A stretch of DNA of 64,000 bases from Tuctoria greenei (Eukaryota; Streptophyta; Magnoliopsida; Poales; Poaceae), in assembly GCA_036927565.1 (NCBI GenBank), contig JAYESD010000007.1, positions 130,608,230 through 130,672,229 of the forward strand. The letters are read 5' to 3'. The translations under genes were made by a program, and so were the position numbers. The notes under the pieces are model-generated. The model saw only the letters and a list, made by a program, of their open reading frames with translations, was not told the origin of the DNA and did not search any database. Positions 19,800 through 30,925 of the stretch are shown in pieces. Within the stretch, counting starts at the first letter, position 1; each line of letters begins with the position of its first letter.

Positions 19800-21560
19800 G
19801 AACATCATTGATCAGCACTGTGCCGAGGAGAACGCCAAAATTGTTTGCTGATTGTGGCAACAGATCCTAATGCAACGACTGTGTTCCGTGGCAATAAAGT
19901 TGTAACACCACGAACCAGTAATTCGTGGCAACGGATACTAATGCAACGATTGTGTTCCGCGGCAATAAAGCTGTAACGCCATGAAACAGAGTATCGTGGC
20001 AACACATCCTAATGCAACGATTCTGTTTCGTTGCATTACGGTCCAAATGCAACTGTTTGATAATCCGTGGCAACAGATCCTAATGCAACGACTGTGTTCC
20101 GTGGCAATAAAGCTGTAATGCCACGAACCAGTAATTCGTGGCAATAGATCCTAATGCAACATTTGTGTTCTGTGGCAATAAAGCTGTAACGCCACAAACC
20201 AGTAATTCGTGGCAACAGATCCTAATGCAATGATTGTGTTCTGTGGCAATAAAGCTGTAACGCCACGAACCAGAGTATCGTGGCAACACATCCTAATGCA
20301 ACGATTCAGTTTCGTTGCATTACGGTCCAAACGCAACTTTTTGCTGATTCGTTGCAACAGATCCTAATGCAACAAATATGTTATGTGGCAATAAAGCTGT
20401 AGCGCCACGAACCAGTAATTCGTGGCAACAGATCCTAATGCAACGACTGTGTTTCGTGGCAATAAAGTTGTAACGCCACGAACCAATATTTCATGGCAAC
20501 AGATCCTAATGCAACAACTGTGTTCCGTGGCAATAAAGCTGTAACGCAACGAACCAGTAATTCGTGGCAACAGATCCTAATGCAACGACTGTTTTCCGTG
20601 GCAATAAAGCTATAACGCCACGAACCAGTATTTCGTGGCAACAGATCCTAATGCAACGATTTTGGTCCGTGGCAATAAAGTTGTAACGCTACGAACCAAT
20701 AATTCGTGGCAACAGATCCTAATGCAATGATTGTGTTCCGTGGAAATAAAGTTGTAACGCCACGAACCAGAGTATCGTGGCAACACATCCTAATGCAATG
20801 ATTCTGTTTCGTTGCATTACTGTCCAAATGCACCTGTTTGCTGATTCGTGGCAACAGATCCTAATGCAACGACTGTGTTCTGTGGCAACAAAGCCATAAC
20901 GCCATGAACCAATATTTCGTGGCAATAGATCCTAATGCAATGATTGTGTTCTGTGGCAATAATGTTGTAACGCCACGAACCAGTAATTCATGGCAACGGA
21001 TCCTAATGCAACGATTGTGTTCCGTGGCAATAAAGCTGTAACGCTACGAACCAGGGTATCGTGGCAACACATCCTAATGCAATGATTCTATTTCGTTGCA
21101 TTACGGTCCAAATGCAACTATTTGCTGATTCGTGGCAACAGATCCTAATGCAACGACTGTGTTCTGTGGCAATAAAGCTGTAACGCCACTAACCAGTAAT
21201 TCGTGGTAACAGATCCTAATACAACGACTGTGTTCCGTGGCAATAAAGCAGTAACGCCACGAACCAGTATTTCGTGGCAACAGATCCTAATGCAACGACT
21301 GTGTTCCGTGGCAATAAAGCTGTAACGCCATGTACCAGTAATTTGTGGCAACAGATCCTAATGCAACGACTGTTTTCCGTGGCAATAAAGCTGTAACGCC
21401 ACGAACCAGTATTTCGTGCCAACAGATCCTAATGCAACGATTGTGATCCGTTGCATTATCATCCTGACGCCACGAACTAGTGATTCGTGGCAACAGATCC
21501 TAATGCAACGATTGTGTTCCGTGGCGATAGATCCTAGTGCCACGAACTAGTGAATCATGG
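19800..21560. repeat. 71-bp CACTA subterminal array with higher-order structure
   Basis: About 24 head-to-tail units of 71 bp. Each contains CCACGAACCAGTAATTCGTGG, an inverted motif with 7-base arms, followed by CAACAGATCCTAATGCAACG and TTCCGTGGCAATAAAGC. A divergent unit with GTTTCGTTGCATTACGGTCC recurs at 20025, 20309, 20806 and 21090, spacings of exactly 4, 7 and 4 units. CACTA subterminal repeats bind the element's DNA-binding transposase component; the palindrome is the likely site. The many 61-69-residue minus-strand ORFs here are repeat artefacts. Confidence 0.88.
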
Positions 21561-21618
21561 CAAAAAGCCAAGCTTACTACAACAATTTAGTATTCGTTGC
21601 AGTACAATCGTTGCAACA

Positions 21619-21637
21619 GGTCGGAATCCTTGTAGTG
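21619..21637 (-). mobile_element. CACTA 3' terminus
   Basis: GGAATCCTTGTAGTG ends at 21637; inverted it reads CACTACAAGGATTCC, a standard CACTA terminus. It immediately follows the 71-bp array and its GCAACGATTG-type motifs. The next base begins retrotransposon gag sequence. The 3-bp target duplication would be GAA (21638-21640). The matching 5' end was not found in the window. Confidence 0.78.
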
Positions 21638-21689
21638 GAAGAAGAAGGGGTGGCTAGCATAGCCATGGAGAAGACATCCAAGAAGTCCA

Positions 21690-22732
21690 CTCTCTTCCCT
21701 ACTCTCAGCGCATGGAAGGGGAACGGCACTTGCCTCATGGCAAAGGAAGGTAAACGAAAGTTAACAACCAAATCCTTTTCCTTGCATTCCTATTCTAGTG
21801 ACAGGTAAATTGCTAGCGATGATGAAGATATGCTCATTACCTTAGATAAGAAAATAGCCGCAAAAATGAAATTTCTACTTGATCAACTTGTTGAGAAGGA
21901 GAAGTTGATAAACCGTCAAAAAGACAAGATTATCTCCCAAAATGAGGAATATGATGAACTTGACAAGCTTATAGAACTTGAAAAGGAGCAAAGCAAGTCA
22001 CTAGAGCTTGAGTTGGCTTCAAGCAAGGAAGCTTGCTTGGAGTTAAGCGACGCAAAGGCTACAATCAAGGACGAACTTACTAACCTAATCAAGGTTAACA
22101 AGATCCTTGAGGTACAAGTTGAGTCACTCGAGCGAGGTGACCCTTCATCCTCTTCAAGCTCACCATCTCAACAACTTAAAATTGAAGCTATCATTACCTG
22201 TTCATGTGGTAAAGTTAACACCAGCTCGAAAGACAAGTCAAACTCTACCAAGGATAAGCATCCTGCCCAAAGTGGCATATTTGACAAGGAGAAGGTCAAA
22301 TATGCACATAGTGCATACTTGGCCACAAGACCTCCTAATGTCAAGTATGGCATTGGGTATTCCTATGGTGGAAAGCAAAATGCTAGAAGCCATAAGAATA
22401 ACAAGGAAAGCATTGCCTTTGTAAAGGGAAGACCCTCTCAAACTGGAAAGTCCAAAGTTAACATATCCAACACACATGATGATCGGACTAGTCCGATCAG
22501 GACACGGACAAGTCTGATTTCCCGGACTAGTCCTGTATATAAACAACAACAGTTGCTGTTTAGAACCTTTGATGCATCTTATGTTTTAATGAGAAATAAT
22601 TTTGGTAAAGTTTATGCTCATTGTGTTGGGCCTTGCCATGGGAATACCAAATCTTATGTGTGGGTGCCCAAATCCCTTGTGACTAACCTAAAAGGACCCA
22701 AGCAAGCTTGGGTACCTAAAACCAAGACATGA
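21690..22732 (+). pseudogene. Copia gag, C-terminal part
   Basis: Begins in frame with a TCLMAKEGKRKLTTKS stretch, then a stop near 21806, then a long coiled coil from 21830 (LVEKEKLINRQKDKI, LELELASSKEACLELS). It ends with a basic region (SYGGKQNARSHKNNKESIAF). The usual SIRE gag has capsid and zinc-knuckle parts before this; they would lie left of the CACTA terminus. The region 22480-22535 carries GGACTAGTCC repeats in frame. Acts in virus-like particle assembly in intact relatives; not functional here. Confidence 0.7.
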
Positions 22733-22768
22733 TTTGTTTTTGCAGGCTTATTCCTCTGGCATAGCTAA

Positions 22769-25700
22769 ATGGGTGCTAGACAGTGGTTGCAACAACCATA
22801 TGACCGGAGAAAGAAGGATGTTCGTTGAGTATTAAGAAAATGAGTATCCAAGCGAGGGCATCTATTTTGGATACAATAGTCAAGGAAAGGTGCTCGGTAC
22901 CGGTAAAATTGCCATATCATCTCAACATACTCTTTCGCATGTGCTACATGTTGATTCCTTAGATTATAACCTGCTGTTCATATCTCAATTATGTGACAAA
23001 GGTTATAATTGCTTGTTCACTAATGAGGGTGTGACCGTCTCCAGAAGGATTGATGGTTCCATTGCATTCAAGGGTACGTTAAAGGGAAAGCTTTACCCTG
23101 TTGACTTCAACAAGTATAAAGCCGAACTTAACACGTGCTTGATTGCAAAGACCAACATGGGTTGGCTATGGCATAGACAGGCTAGCGCATGTTGGTATGA
23201 GGAATCTTCAAAAACTCCTCAAGGGCGATCACATCCGAGGTTTGAAGAATGTTGTTTTTGAGAATGACAGGCCTTGTAGTGCGTGACAAGCCGGGAAGCA
23301 AGTTGGAGCACATAACCCCACGAAGAACGTCATGACTACAAGAAGACCGCTCGAGTTACTTCACATGGACCTATTCGGTCCAATTGCTTACATGAGCATC
23401 GGCGGTAACAAATATGGCTTAGTAGTTGTTGATGATTTTTCTCGCTTCACTTGGGTTTTCTTTTTACATGATAAGAAAAAAACACAAGGAACACTCAAGA
23501 AGTTTTTCAAGCGTGCTCAAAATGAGTTTTCATTGATAATCAAGAACATTCGAAGTGACAACAGCACGGAGTTCAAGAACACACAAGTTGAGGAGTACCT
23601 AGATGAATAAGGCATAAAGCATGAGTTTTCAGCACCCTACTCCCCTCATTAAAACAGAGTTGCCGAAAGGAAGAACCGAACCCTCATAGAGATGGTGAGA
23701 ACGATGCTCGATGAATACAAGACCTCCAATCGGTTTTGGGCAGAAGCGGTTAACACTGCTTGCCACGCCATAAACCGACTTTATCTTCATCGACTACTCA
23801 AGAAGACATCCTATGAGCTACTCACCGATAACAAGCCTAATATTTTATATTTTCGAGTTTTTGGTTCCAAATGCTATATTTTGAACAGGAAGCCTAGGGC
23901 TACAAAGTTCGCTTCAAAGTCCGATGAAGGTTTTTTGCTTGGTTATGATTCGAACTCTTACGCCTATCGTGTCTTCAACAAGACCTTCGGAATTGTTGAA
24001 GTATCACATGATGTAGTGTTTGATGAGACTAACGGCTCCCAAAAGGAGCAAGTTGATCCATGTGTGCTAAATAGAGAAGAAGCTCCCTTCCAAGCATTGA
24101 GAAGAATGGCATTGGGTGAAGTTCGATCACAAGAACCACTACATATGCATGAGAAATATGAACCACAAGAGGAGGCCAATGATCAAGGGGGGGGGGGGGC
24201 TCCATACAATATCAACCTCAAGAAGATGAAAATGATGAACAAGTCAATGAGGGCAACCATCTAGGGGGAGAAGAAGATGACCATGAAGATTCAAGACAGC
24301 AAGTGCCACACCCAAGAGTACACCAATGCATCCAAAGGGATCACCCAATCGACAACATCATCGGTGACATCCAAAAGGGAGTAACTACTAGATCTCGCAT
24401 AGCTAATTTTTGTGAGCATTATTCGTTTTGTGTCCTTTTTGGAACCGCGCAGGGTTGAGGATGCATTGAAGGATCCGAATTGGGTAGTGGCCATGCAAGA
24501 AGAACTCAACAATTTCAAGCGGAACGAAGTGTGGGAACTATTCGAAAGACGCAAATTCAACGTTGTCGGCACCTTGGGTCTTCCGCAACAAACAAGACAA
24601 ACAAGGGGTGGTGACAAGGAACAAGGCACGACTTGTGGCCAAAGGTAATTCAAAAGTCGAAGGTTTGGATTTCAATGAAACCTTTGCTCCAGTAGCTAGA
24701 CTTGAGTCTATTAGAATATTACTTGCATATGCTACTCACCATGATTTCAAGCTCTATCAAATGGATGTGAAAAGCGCCTTCCTCAACGGACCAATCAAAG
24801 AGAAGGTATATGTGGAGCAACCCGCCGGATTTGAAGATGAAGAGTTCCCCGACCACGTCTTTAAATTGCGTAAGGCTCTCTACGGCCTCAAACATGATCC
24901 TAGAGCTTGGTATCAGTGTCTTAGAGATTTGTTAATTGAAAATGGTTTTAAGATCGGTAAAGTAGATTATACATTGTTTACAAAGAACTTTGACAATGAT
25001 ATCTTTATTTGTCAAATTTATGTTGATGATATCATCTTTGGTTCCACTTACAAATCTTTTTGTGAGGAATTTAGTAAGATTATGACAGATAGGTTTGACA
25101 TGTCTATGATGGGAGAGCTAAAGTACTTCTTGGGATTCCATGTGAGGCAACAAAAGGCAGGGACGTTCATAAGCTAAACTAAGTACACTCAAGACATACT
25201 CAAGAAGTCTGGAATGGAAAAGGCGAAGCCTATAAAGACTCCCATGGCAATGAATGGCCAGTTGGATCTCAATGAAGATGGACCAAACATCGATCAATGG
25301 TATATCACTCCTTGATTGGATCTCTACTCTACTTATGTGCATCTAGGCCAGACATTATGTTGAGTGTATGTTTGTGTGCAAGGTTTCAAGCCAACCCAAA
25401 AGAGTGTCATTTGACAGCCGTAAAGAGAATCTTGCGGTATTTAGTTCATACACCCAACCTAGGCCTTTGGTATCCCAAAGGATCCAAATTCAATCTCATT
25501 GGTTACTCCGATGCAGATTATGCCGGATGCAAAGTAGATAGAAAAATTACCTCCGGTACATGCCAATTCCTAGGTAGATCTCTAGTTTCTTGGTCCTCCA
25601 AGAAACAAAACTCCATTGCCTTATCCAGGGCCCAAGCGGAGTATGTTGCAGCCGGGAGTTGTTGTGCATAACTCCTTTGGATGCAGCAAACTCTAAGGGA

Positions 25701-25971
25701 TTACGGTTATAATATGAACCGTATTCCACTCCTTTGTGATAATGAGAGTGCTATTAAAATTGCCCATAATCTCGTTGAGCACTCTAGGACCAAACACATA
25801 GACATCCAGCATCACTTTTTGAGAGACCATTCAATGAAGGGAGATATAGCCATTTCACATGTCAATACTGAAAAGCAACTAGCTGATATATTCACTAAGC
25901 CACTTGATGAAAAATGCTTTTGCGAGCTCCGAAATGAACTAAATATCCTTGATGATCGGAATATGACTTGA
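22769..25971 (+). pseudogene. Copia pol: protease, integrase, reverse transcriptase, RNase H
   Basis: Protease: WVLDSGCNNHMTGERRMF with catalytic DSG at about 22776. GAG pre-integrase 22890-23290 (GWLWHRQ). Integrase core 23330-23690: ELLHMDLFGPIAYMSIGG, VVDDFSRFTWVF and IRSDNSTEF, then the GFLLGYDS region. RT 24450-25177: LYQMDVKSAFLNG, YVEQPAGFED and YVDDIIFGST. RNase H 25480-25960: SDADYAGCKVDRK and IALSRAQAEYVA, ending LADIFTKPL. In-frame stops include 22833, 23608, about 23650 and 25669, and there are frameshifts near 24270 and 24590. A 13-G run at 24187-24199 lies just after integrase. Copia gene order (integrase before RT) is clear. Confidence 0.9.
24187..24199. repeat. 13-G homopolymer inside pol
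   Basis: Thirteen consecutive G residues in the copia pol region, adding glycines to the frame. Same length as the run at 14173. Confidence 0.7.
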
Positions 25972-26932
25972 AATCTTGTCTACCTAATGATATCTTCAAA
26001 ATTCATTGATTGTGTTGTGAAAATCATCTCTCTCAATTGTTTCCGAAAAACTTTGTCAATTACTAGATCTTGGTGAATTATGGTCATTGCATGATTGTTG
26101 AATGCTTACTGATCATATTCATCAAGATTATATGATTTGCTTTGCCTCCCAACTTTCTTAATAAGTACCTTTGAGTATATATGAATGGACTAAGCATTTC
26201 TTCCCTGGTGACCACAGACTAGTCCGTGGTTGTCTGGACTAGTCCACCCATGCAAACTAGTCCGCAGGTTGCCTTTAGGTCCGGACTAGTCTGATAGACC
26301 ATGGACTAGTCCGGTATAGGCTCTGGAAAAGTTCGGACTACTCCGATCTTTTTCCGACAAGTACGATTTTTCGTGTCCATAACCCTAGCCGCCGCCAAAC
26401 CCCAATCTTCCTCACCCCCACACTTTCCTCAAGCTTTCTCTCTCCACACTCAATCTCCCCAAGGCGATTTCCATCATCCTCCATCAAAACTCCTCGGATT
26501 TTGTTGGAAAATGACCTCCATTGCTTAGGGATTGAAGCCCACGGACTAGTCCACGCCTTCAACCCCTTTATTCTCAAGAATCAAGCAATTTCAGTAAAAT
26601 CTCATCCCAAACCCTAGAAATTGCTATTTCCTTCGTTGTAGATCAAATAGCTTAGTTCCTTTCACCATATACATGCTTCCTTGATGTATTACATTGATGC
26701 TAAGCTATGTGTGCATTAGGAATCATCTTTTGTCTCATAGTTAGGGTTTTAGAGGTTGAATACCGGACTAGTCCGGTCCATGCACAGACAAGTCCGGTCA
26801 CCCCGGACTAGTCCGTGCCTGTACACCGGACTAGTCCGATTTTTCTGAACTCAACCCTAACTTCTAAATTCCTCAATGCAATTCCTTGTCATCTATTCTC
26901 ATAAATACCTTGTGAAAACCATTCTCAGGACA
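25972..26932. other. Retrotransposon spacer with GGACTAGTCC repeats
   Basis: Non-coding spacer between pol and the extra ORF. GGACTAGTCC or one-base variants recur at 26215-26345, near 26540 and at 26760-26840. No other gene. Confidence 0.7.
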
Positions 26933-28503
26933 ATGTCGAGCACCAACGCTGAAATCTCTGATTTCGATGCCGAGATGGACCACGAAGTCGTTCTTCGGTC
27001 CTCGACGGGCCTAAGAAAGAAGCACCAAGAGCGCCCATCTGAGCCGGCTCCTTCTCCTCCCCAGGCTCGACGGAAGGTGCTCGCAAAGAAGCCTGCCTCC
27101 AAGGCTTCTGCTGGAGGTGGCCCTAGCTCGGCAAGTGCTCGCCAAGCAAGGGGCAGGGGTAAAGGGATTGTAACGGGACCGATTGGCCCCCTCAAGATGT
27201 CAGCTCCAAGGGAAGGGGCCCGAGATCCTGCTGAGGAAAGATTCAATGGCAAGGGCAGCAACACGGCTGCAAAATTCAGAAATGTGGATTGTTACAGCCG
27301 ACCCAAGCAAGTTGCTGATGGGAGGTTCTGGAGTAACTTCCATGTAGACTTTTAGAAGTCTGTCTATCTTCCGATGAAGACCCCGTTGTGCGCAACCAAT
27401 GGATAGATTGGGCACACTATGAGAAGAAGGGTTGCTCACCTTTTGTGGAGGTGGTCGAGGCAATTGAAAGGTATGTCCTGAAGGATCTCTTCGCCTTCAG
27501 AAACAACTGGAATGATGAAGTCATAGCCCAATTTCATGATACATGTCACTTTGCTAGTGATGAGGAAGAAAGGGTGACTTGGATGACTCATGGATCCAAG
27601 TAGACCATCACATATGAAGAATTTGCAAGATTGCTTCATCTTGACACCTCTAGCAATGACAACTTGATAATTCACAACATCGGTGTCATTGAGAAGGACA
27701 GGATGGAGTTTCTCTATGAACCCCACTCAAAGTTCAATCCTCCTTCTACCAAGAACATGAAGCCTTTCTTTGTGGTGCTGAACATGGTCCTTAGGAAGAC
27801 CATTGCTTCGAAGGATGGGGATGCTGGAAGTGTGCAGGGATACCTCAGGACCTTGATGAAGGTCATAAACAAAGACATAAAGTTTGATGTCTTTGACTAC
27901 ATTTGGAACGATATGGTCAACATCTCCTGCACACCGAACAGATCGTGGCTATGCCCCCTACCTGAGTTTATGATAGAGAAGGTCACAGGCATCAAGTTCG
28001 TCAAGGATGTTGAGCACACCCCCTTGAGGCCTCAGAAGCCTCAACAAGCAAGTGTGAAAGCTGCTCCTTCTCCTGCTTCCAGTGCAGAGCCTCCGACGAG
28101 AGCTAGTGGAGATGCTAGGGCTACTCCAGCCACCAGGGCCCCTCCTCAAAAGGGGTCACCAAGTGGCATCTTAAAATACTTGTGAGCCATTTTTGCCTCT
28201 TGCAAGAAGGCGGAAGTGAACACTCATAAGCTGAACAAGAGGAGAAAGGCCGATTTGAGATATGTCAAGGAGAATGTGAAGCACATCTGCCAAAAGCTAG
28301 AGATCGAGCCCATTAGGTCTCTAGTCATTTCTGATGACTCAGATTCTGATTTCATCAAGCTCGGGCCCTTGAATCCCTCCGATCTTGCCTATTTTGGCAT
28401 TGGGGAGTCAAGTGGTACCGTTCCTCCTCCTCCTCCTCCTCCTCCTCCTCCTCAGCCCGAGCATGAAGATGAAGACGACGAGAGGACCAACAGCGAGGCT
28501 TGA
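26933..28503 (+). pseudogene. SIRE extra ORF (envelope-position ORF)
   Basis: ATG 26933 gives MSSTNAEISDFDAEMDHEVV, a Lys/Pro/Ala-rich linker, then a domain like the putative plant transposon protein family found in this position: DWAHYEKKGCSPFVEVVEA, FRNNWNDEVIAQFHDTCHF and ITYEEFARLLHLDT. The C-terminus has poly-proline (28425-28455, CCT repeat) and an acidic end. Lesions: TAG 27353, a frameshift near 27370, TAG 27601 and TGA 28183. SIRE elements carry an ORF here that has been called envelope-like; no signal peptide or membrane anchor is visible in this copy, so an envelope role is not supported. Confidence 0.65.
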
Positions 28504-28967
28504 AAACCATAGGTCCCTCCTCTCATTCTTTTAGGTGTCTTGATGCCAAAGTGGGAGAGATTGAGGGGGAGTCTTAGGAGTCTTAGGCTTTAGATGTAGG
28601 CTGCGAGGAGAGCTATCTTTTTGGGTCTTTTGTCTCTTTGTGGGTTGTAAGACTTATATAATGTTGTTTTGGTGTTTTTGGTCTTGTGATGCAATGTTAT
28701 GAACTGCTTATGAAGATATTGATGAAATCTGTGATTTTGCTATAAAAATGACATATATGCTTGTTGTTGATGTATTGATGTCGATTATGTCATTCTCATC
28801 ATGATTATCGTTTATACATGCATAGTTTTTGCATCCCACCATAAAGAGTGCACATATGACTTATGTTTTTATTGCTGAATGTGTTTCAAACTCATATGTG
28901 CACATTTTATGAAAATCTCAACTTTTTATCATATTTTGTGAAATCTCAATTGATTATCATCAATCAC
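28504..28967. other. Non-coding spacer before the PPT
   Basis: T-rich sequence between the extra ORF and the polypurine tract. No gene. Confidence 0.6.
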
Positions 28968-28981
28968 CAAAAAGGGGGAGA
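28968..28981 (+). promoter_or_regulatory. Polypurine tract of the SIRE-like element
   Basis: AAAAAGGGGGAGA directly before the LTR start TGAAAGTGC. It primes plus-strand DNA synthesis in intact relatives. Confidence 0.8.
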
Positions 28982-29229
28982 TTGAAAGTGCATCTAGGAA
29001 TCCCTTGTGGGTTTTGGTTGATTTATGACAAGCTAATGAGATCCTAACCACATTGTTGAGATGAGCACAGGTTCTAATGAGAGAATGAACAAAGTACCAA
29101 AAAGAAAAGAAAATGAGGAGCAATGCGGAAATGAGCTCAAGAACCATGTGTAGTAGATCATTGTGTATGGAGTGTGTTAAGGAAACACACTCCAAGAGCT
29201 CAAGCACAAATAATCTCACACATTCCACA

Positions 29230-29760
29230 AATTTATACAGGACTGAACTAGTCCGACTGAAAATGGACTAGTCCGATATCTTTCTGCACCAGATCGGACA
29301 AGTCCTCACAATGCGGACTTGTCCTCATAGTCCAGTTTTTCATTGACCAGACTAGTCCGATATCACCACAGACTAGTCCGATATCTCTCTAACTAGAATC
29401 GAACTAGTCCTCCCAGTGCGGACTAGTCCCCCAAACACTTCACAAGTTATACAAAATTGGACAAGTCCGTTAACACAATGGACTAGTCCGATATCTTTCT
29501 GATGACAATCGGACAAGTTCGATGTTAGCACGGACTAGTCCGAAAACCATCTGACCTAAATCGGACAAGTCCTCCAAGTGCGGACTTGTTCCCCAAATTC
29601 ACTTAGGGTTTCACTTATACGAACAAGTCCGATATTCATCGGACTAGTCCAAAGATTTCCAGAACCAAAATCGGACTAGTCCGACTTCACTTAGGACAAG
29701 TCCGATATTTCGGGACATCTAGGGTTTTCTACACGCAGCACACCGGACTAGTCCGATATT
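29230..29760. repeat. Cluster of CGGACTAGTCCGA palindromes
   Basis: Degenerate copies of (T)CGGACTAGTCCGAT and the variant CGGACAAGTCC recur every 15-30 bases, upstream of the LTR TATA box. The motif is self-complementary. Confidence 0.85.
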
Positions 29761-29793
29761 TCTAAACCCTAATGGTGTCTTTTGGAAACCCCA

Positions 29794-29800
29794 TATAAAT
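29794..29800 (+). promoter_or_regulatory. LTR TATA box (SIRE-like)
   Basis: CCCCATATAAATAGGTG, about 810 bases into the LTR, right after the palindrome cluster. Confidence 0.6.
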
Positions 29801-30632
29801 AGGTGTGCACGACCCATCTTTGACATCACTCGACCCCCTGCGCCGTCACACATTCCAAGAGCCTAGAAAACACCTCTCTCCATGAAATCCAATGCAAGAA
29901 AGATCAATCCCTTGAGGATATAATTTGGATCATTGGAGAGACACGATTCTTCACTCATTGAGCTCTTGGTTTGATTCCCTAACACACTCCTGTGGTTTTC
30001 ATTGTGATCTTAAGAGTGTTTTCTTGGTGGTGTTCATCTTGTAATCTTGGGGAGCTCTCAACTTGTGAGAAGGCCCCTTGAATTCGGTTATTGCCCTTTG
30101 TGATTAGTGAAGAGGATTGGCCTCCGTGGCGATCCGACGAGGGTGGGGTTGGAGAAGACCCGGTCCTTTTGTGTACTCCTCAACGTGGATGTAGGTTGCC
30201 TCTGTGGGAACCAAACCACGGGATAAAGAGCTTGTGTCTTACCTTGCGCATATTGTTCTTAATCTTCCTATCTATCTAGGGTTTCAATTAATCTTGTTCA
30301 CTCTACGTTGAAACATTGAATATAAGATTAACTTATGCTACATCGTAGTTCATAGTAGTGTGACACTTCAATTACAAGTATATATCCGCTGCATACATCC
30401 TAGGATCGAGATAATCGATCAATCTAGTCGACACGCACCGGACTAGTCTGCACTCTACCAGACTAGTCCGATATCTCGGGATTTGACCAATTTGTTAAGT
30501 GTTGCGGGATCTGACTAAAATTCAAAAAGGCCTATTCACCCCCCTCTAGGCCACATTCAGGTATCAATGCGTACCATCGTTCTACCAATGCGCAGGAAAC
30601 CAACCGCTCCATCATTGACTCCGCACAAACCT

Positions 30633-30640
30633 TATATAAG
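30633..30640 (+). promoter_or_regulatory. TATA box of copy 4
   Basis: CCTTATATAAGACGCGCC, 100 bases before the ATG at 30740 and 74 bases after the LTR end. Confidence 0.5.
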
Positions 30641-30739
30641 ACGCGCCATCACCCGTCAGTTCTCCACAAGCGCGTCGCTCATCCATTTCTTCCTCGTCGT
30701 CTCCTCCGCACCGATGACCCACCACCACCATGGCCAACG

Positions 30740-30925
30740 TTTCGCCTCCATGCCCGCTGAGGGAGCCACCATGCAAGAAACAGTGCTGCACCTCCCCCGA
30801 GAGGTTCAACACCGAGCAGCGCCTCCTTATAGCGCAAGAGGTGTACAAATACATCTCGCGCCATGAGTTCCTTGGGTCTGGGTACCCTTCCACAGTTTAC
30901 TGAAATGGGTACCCTTCCACAGTTA
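30740..30925 (+). pseudogene. LGLGTLP-family gene, copy 4, truncated and frameshifted
   Basis: ATG in CCACCATGGCC (30740) opens a 57-codon ORF, MANVSPPCPLREPPCKKQC and then EVYKYISRHEF, collinear with DVFMDISHFME of copy 3. A frameshift follows: in the next frame the sequence reads LGLGTLPQFTEMGTLPQL, the family core motif. The 20-base block GGGTACCCTTCCACAG is tandemly doubled here, repeating the TLPQ motif. Homology then stops, so core end and acidic tail are lost. It lies 180 bases from the SIRE-like LTR, whose insertion sits just upstream of the promoter. Confidence 0.6.

Larger units (their letters stand above)
21638..30559 (+). mobile_element. SIRE-like Ty1/copia retrotransposon, 5' end missing
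   Basis: Order is end of gag, protease, integrase, reverse transcriptase, RNase H, a separate extra ORF, polypurine tract and 3' LTR. The extra ORF and the long, 1.6-kb LTR starting TGAAAGTGCATCTAGG identify the SIRE/Maximus lineage. The 5' LTR and most of gag are absent: sequence starts mid-gag directly at the CACTA terminus. Many stops and some frameshifts show it is inactive. Confidence 0.82.
28983..30559 (+). repeat. 3' LTR of the SIRE-like element (1577 bp)
   Basis: Starts TGAAAGTGCATCTAGG after the PPT and ends AGGCCTATTCACCCCCCTCT AGGCCACATTCA, the usual end of this LTR type. Positions 29230-29760 hold some two dozen ACTAGTCC/ACAAGTCC motifs, and 30430-30475 a few more. A TATA box lies at 29794. 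The five bases that follow (GGTAT) would be the target duplication, but the 5' partner is missing. Confidence 0.78.

Noticed and set aside
19800..21560. Regular repeat array as a CRISPR array, and its many 61-69-residue minus-strand ORFs as genes
   Set aside because: Units are contiguous without unique spacers and belong to a CACTA end. The ORFs recur every 71 bases with the frame rotating, because 71 is not divisible by three.
26899..27264. Minus-strand 121-codon ORF
   Set aside because: Antisense to the SIRE extra ORF, whose plus-strand product shows family resemblance.
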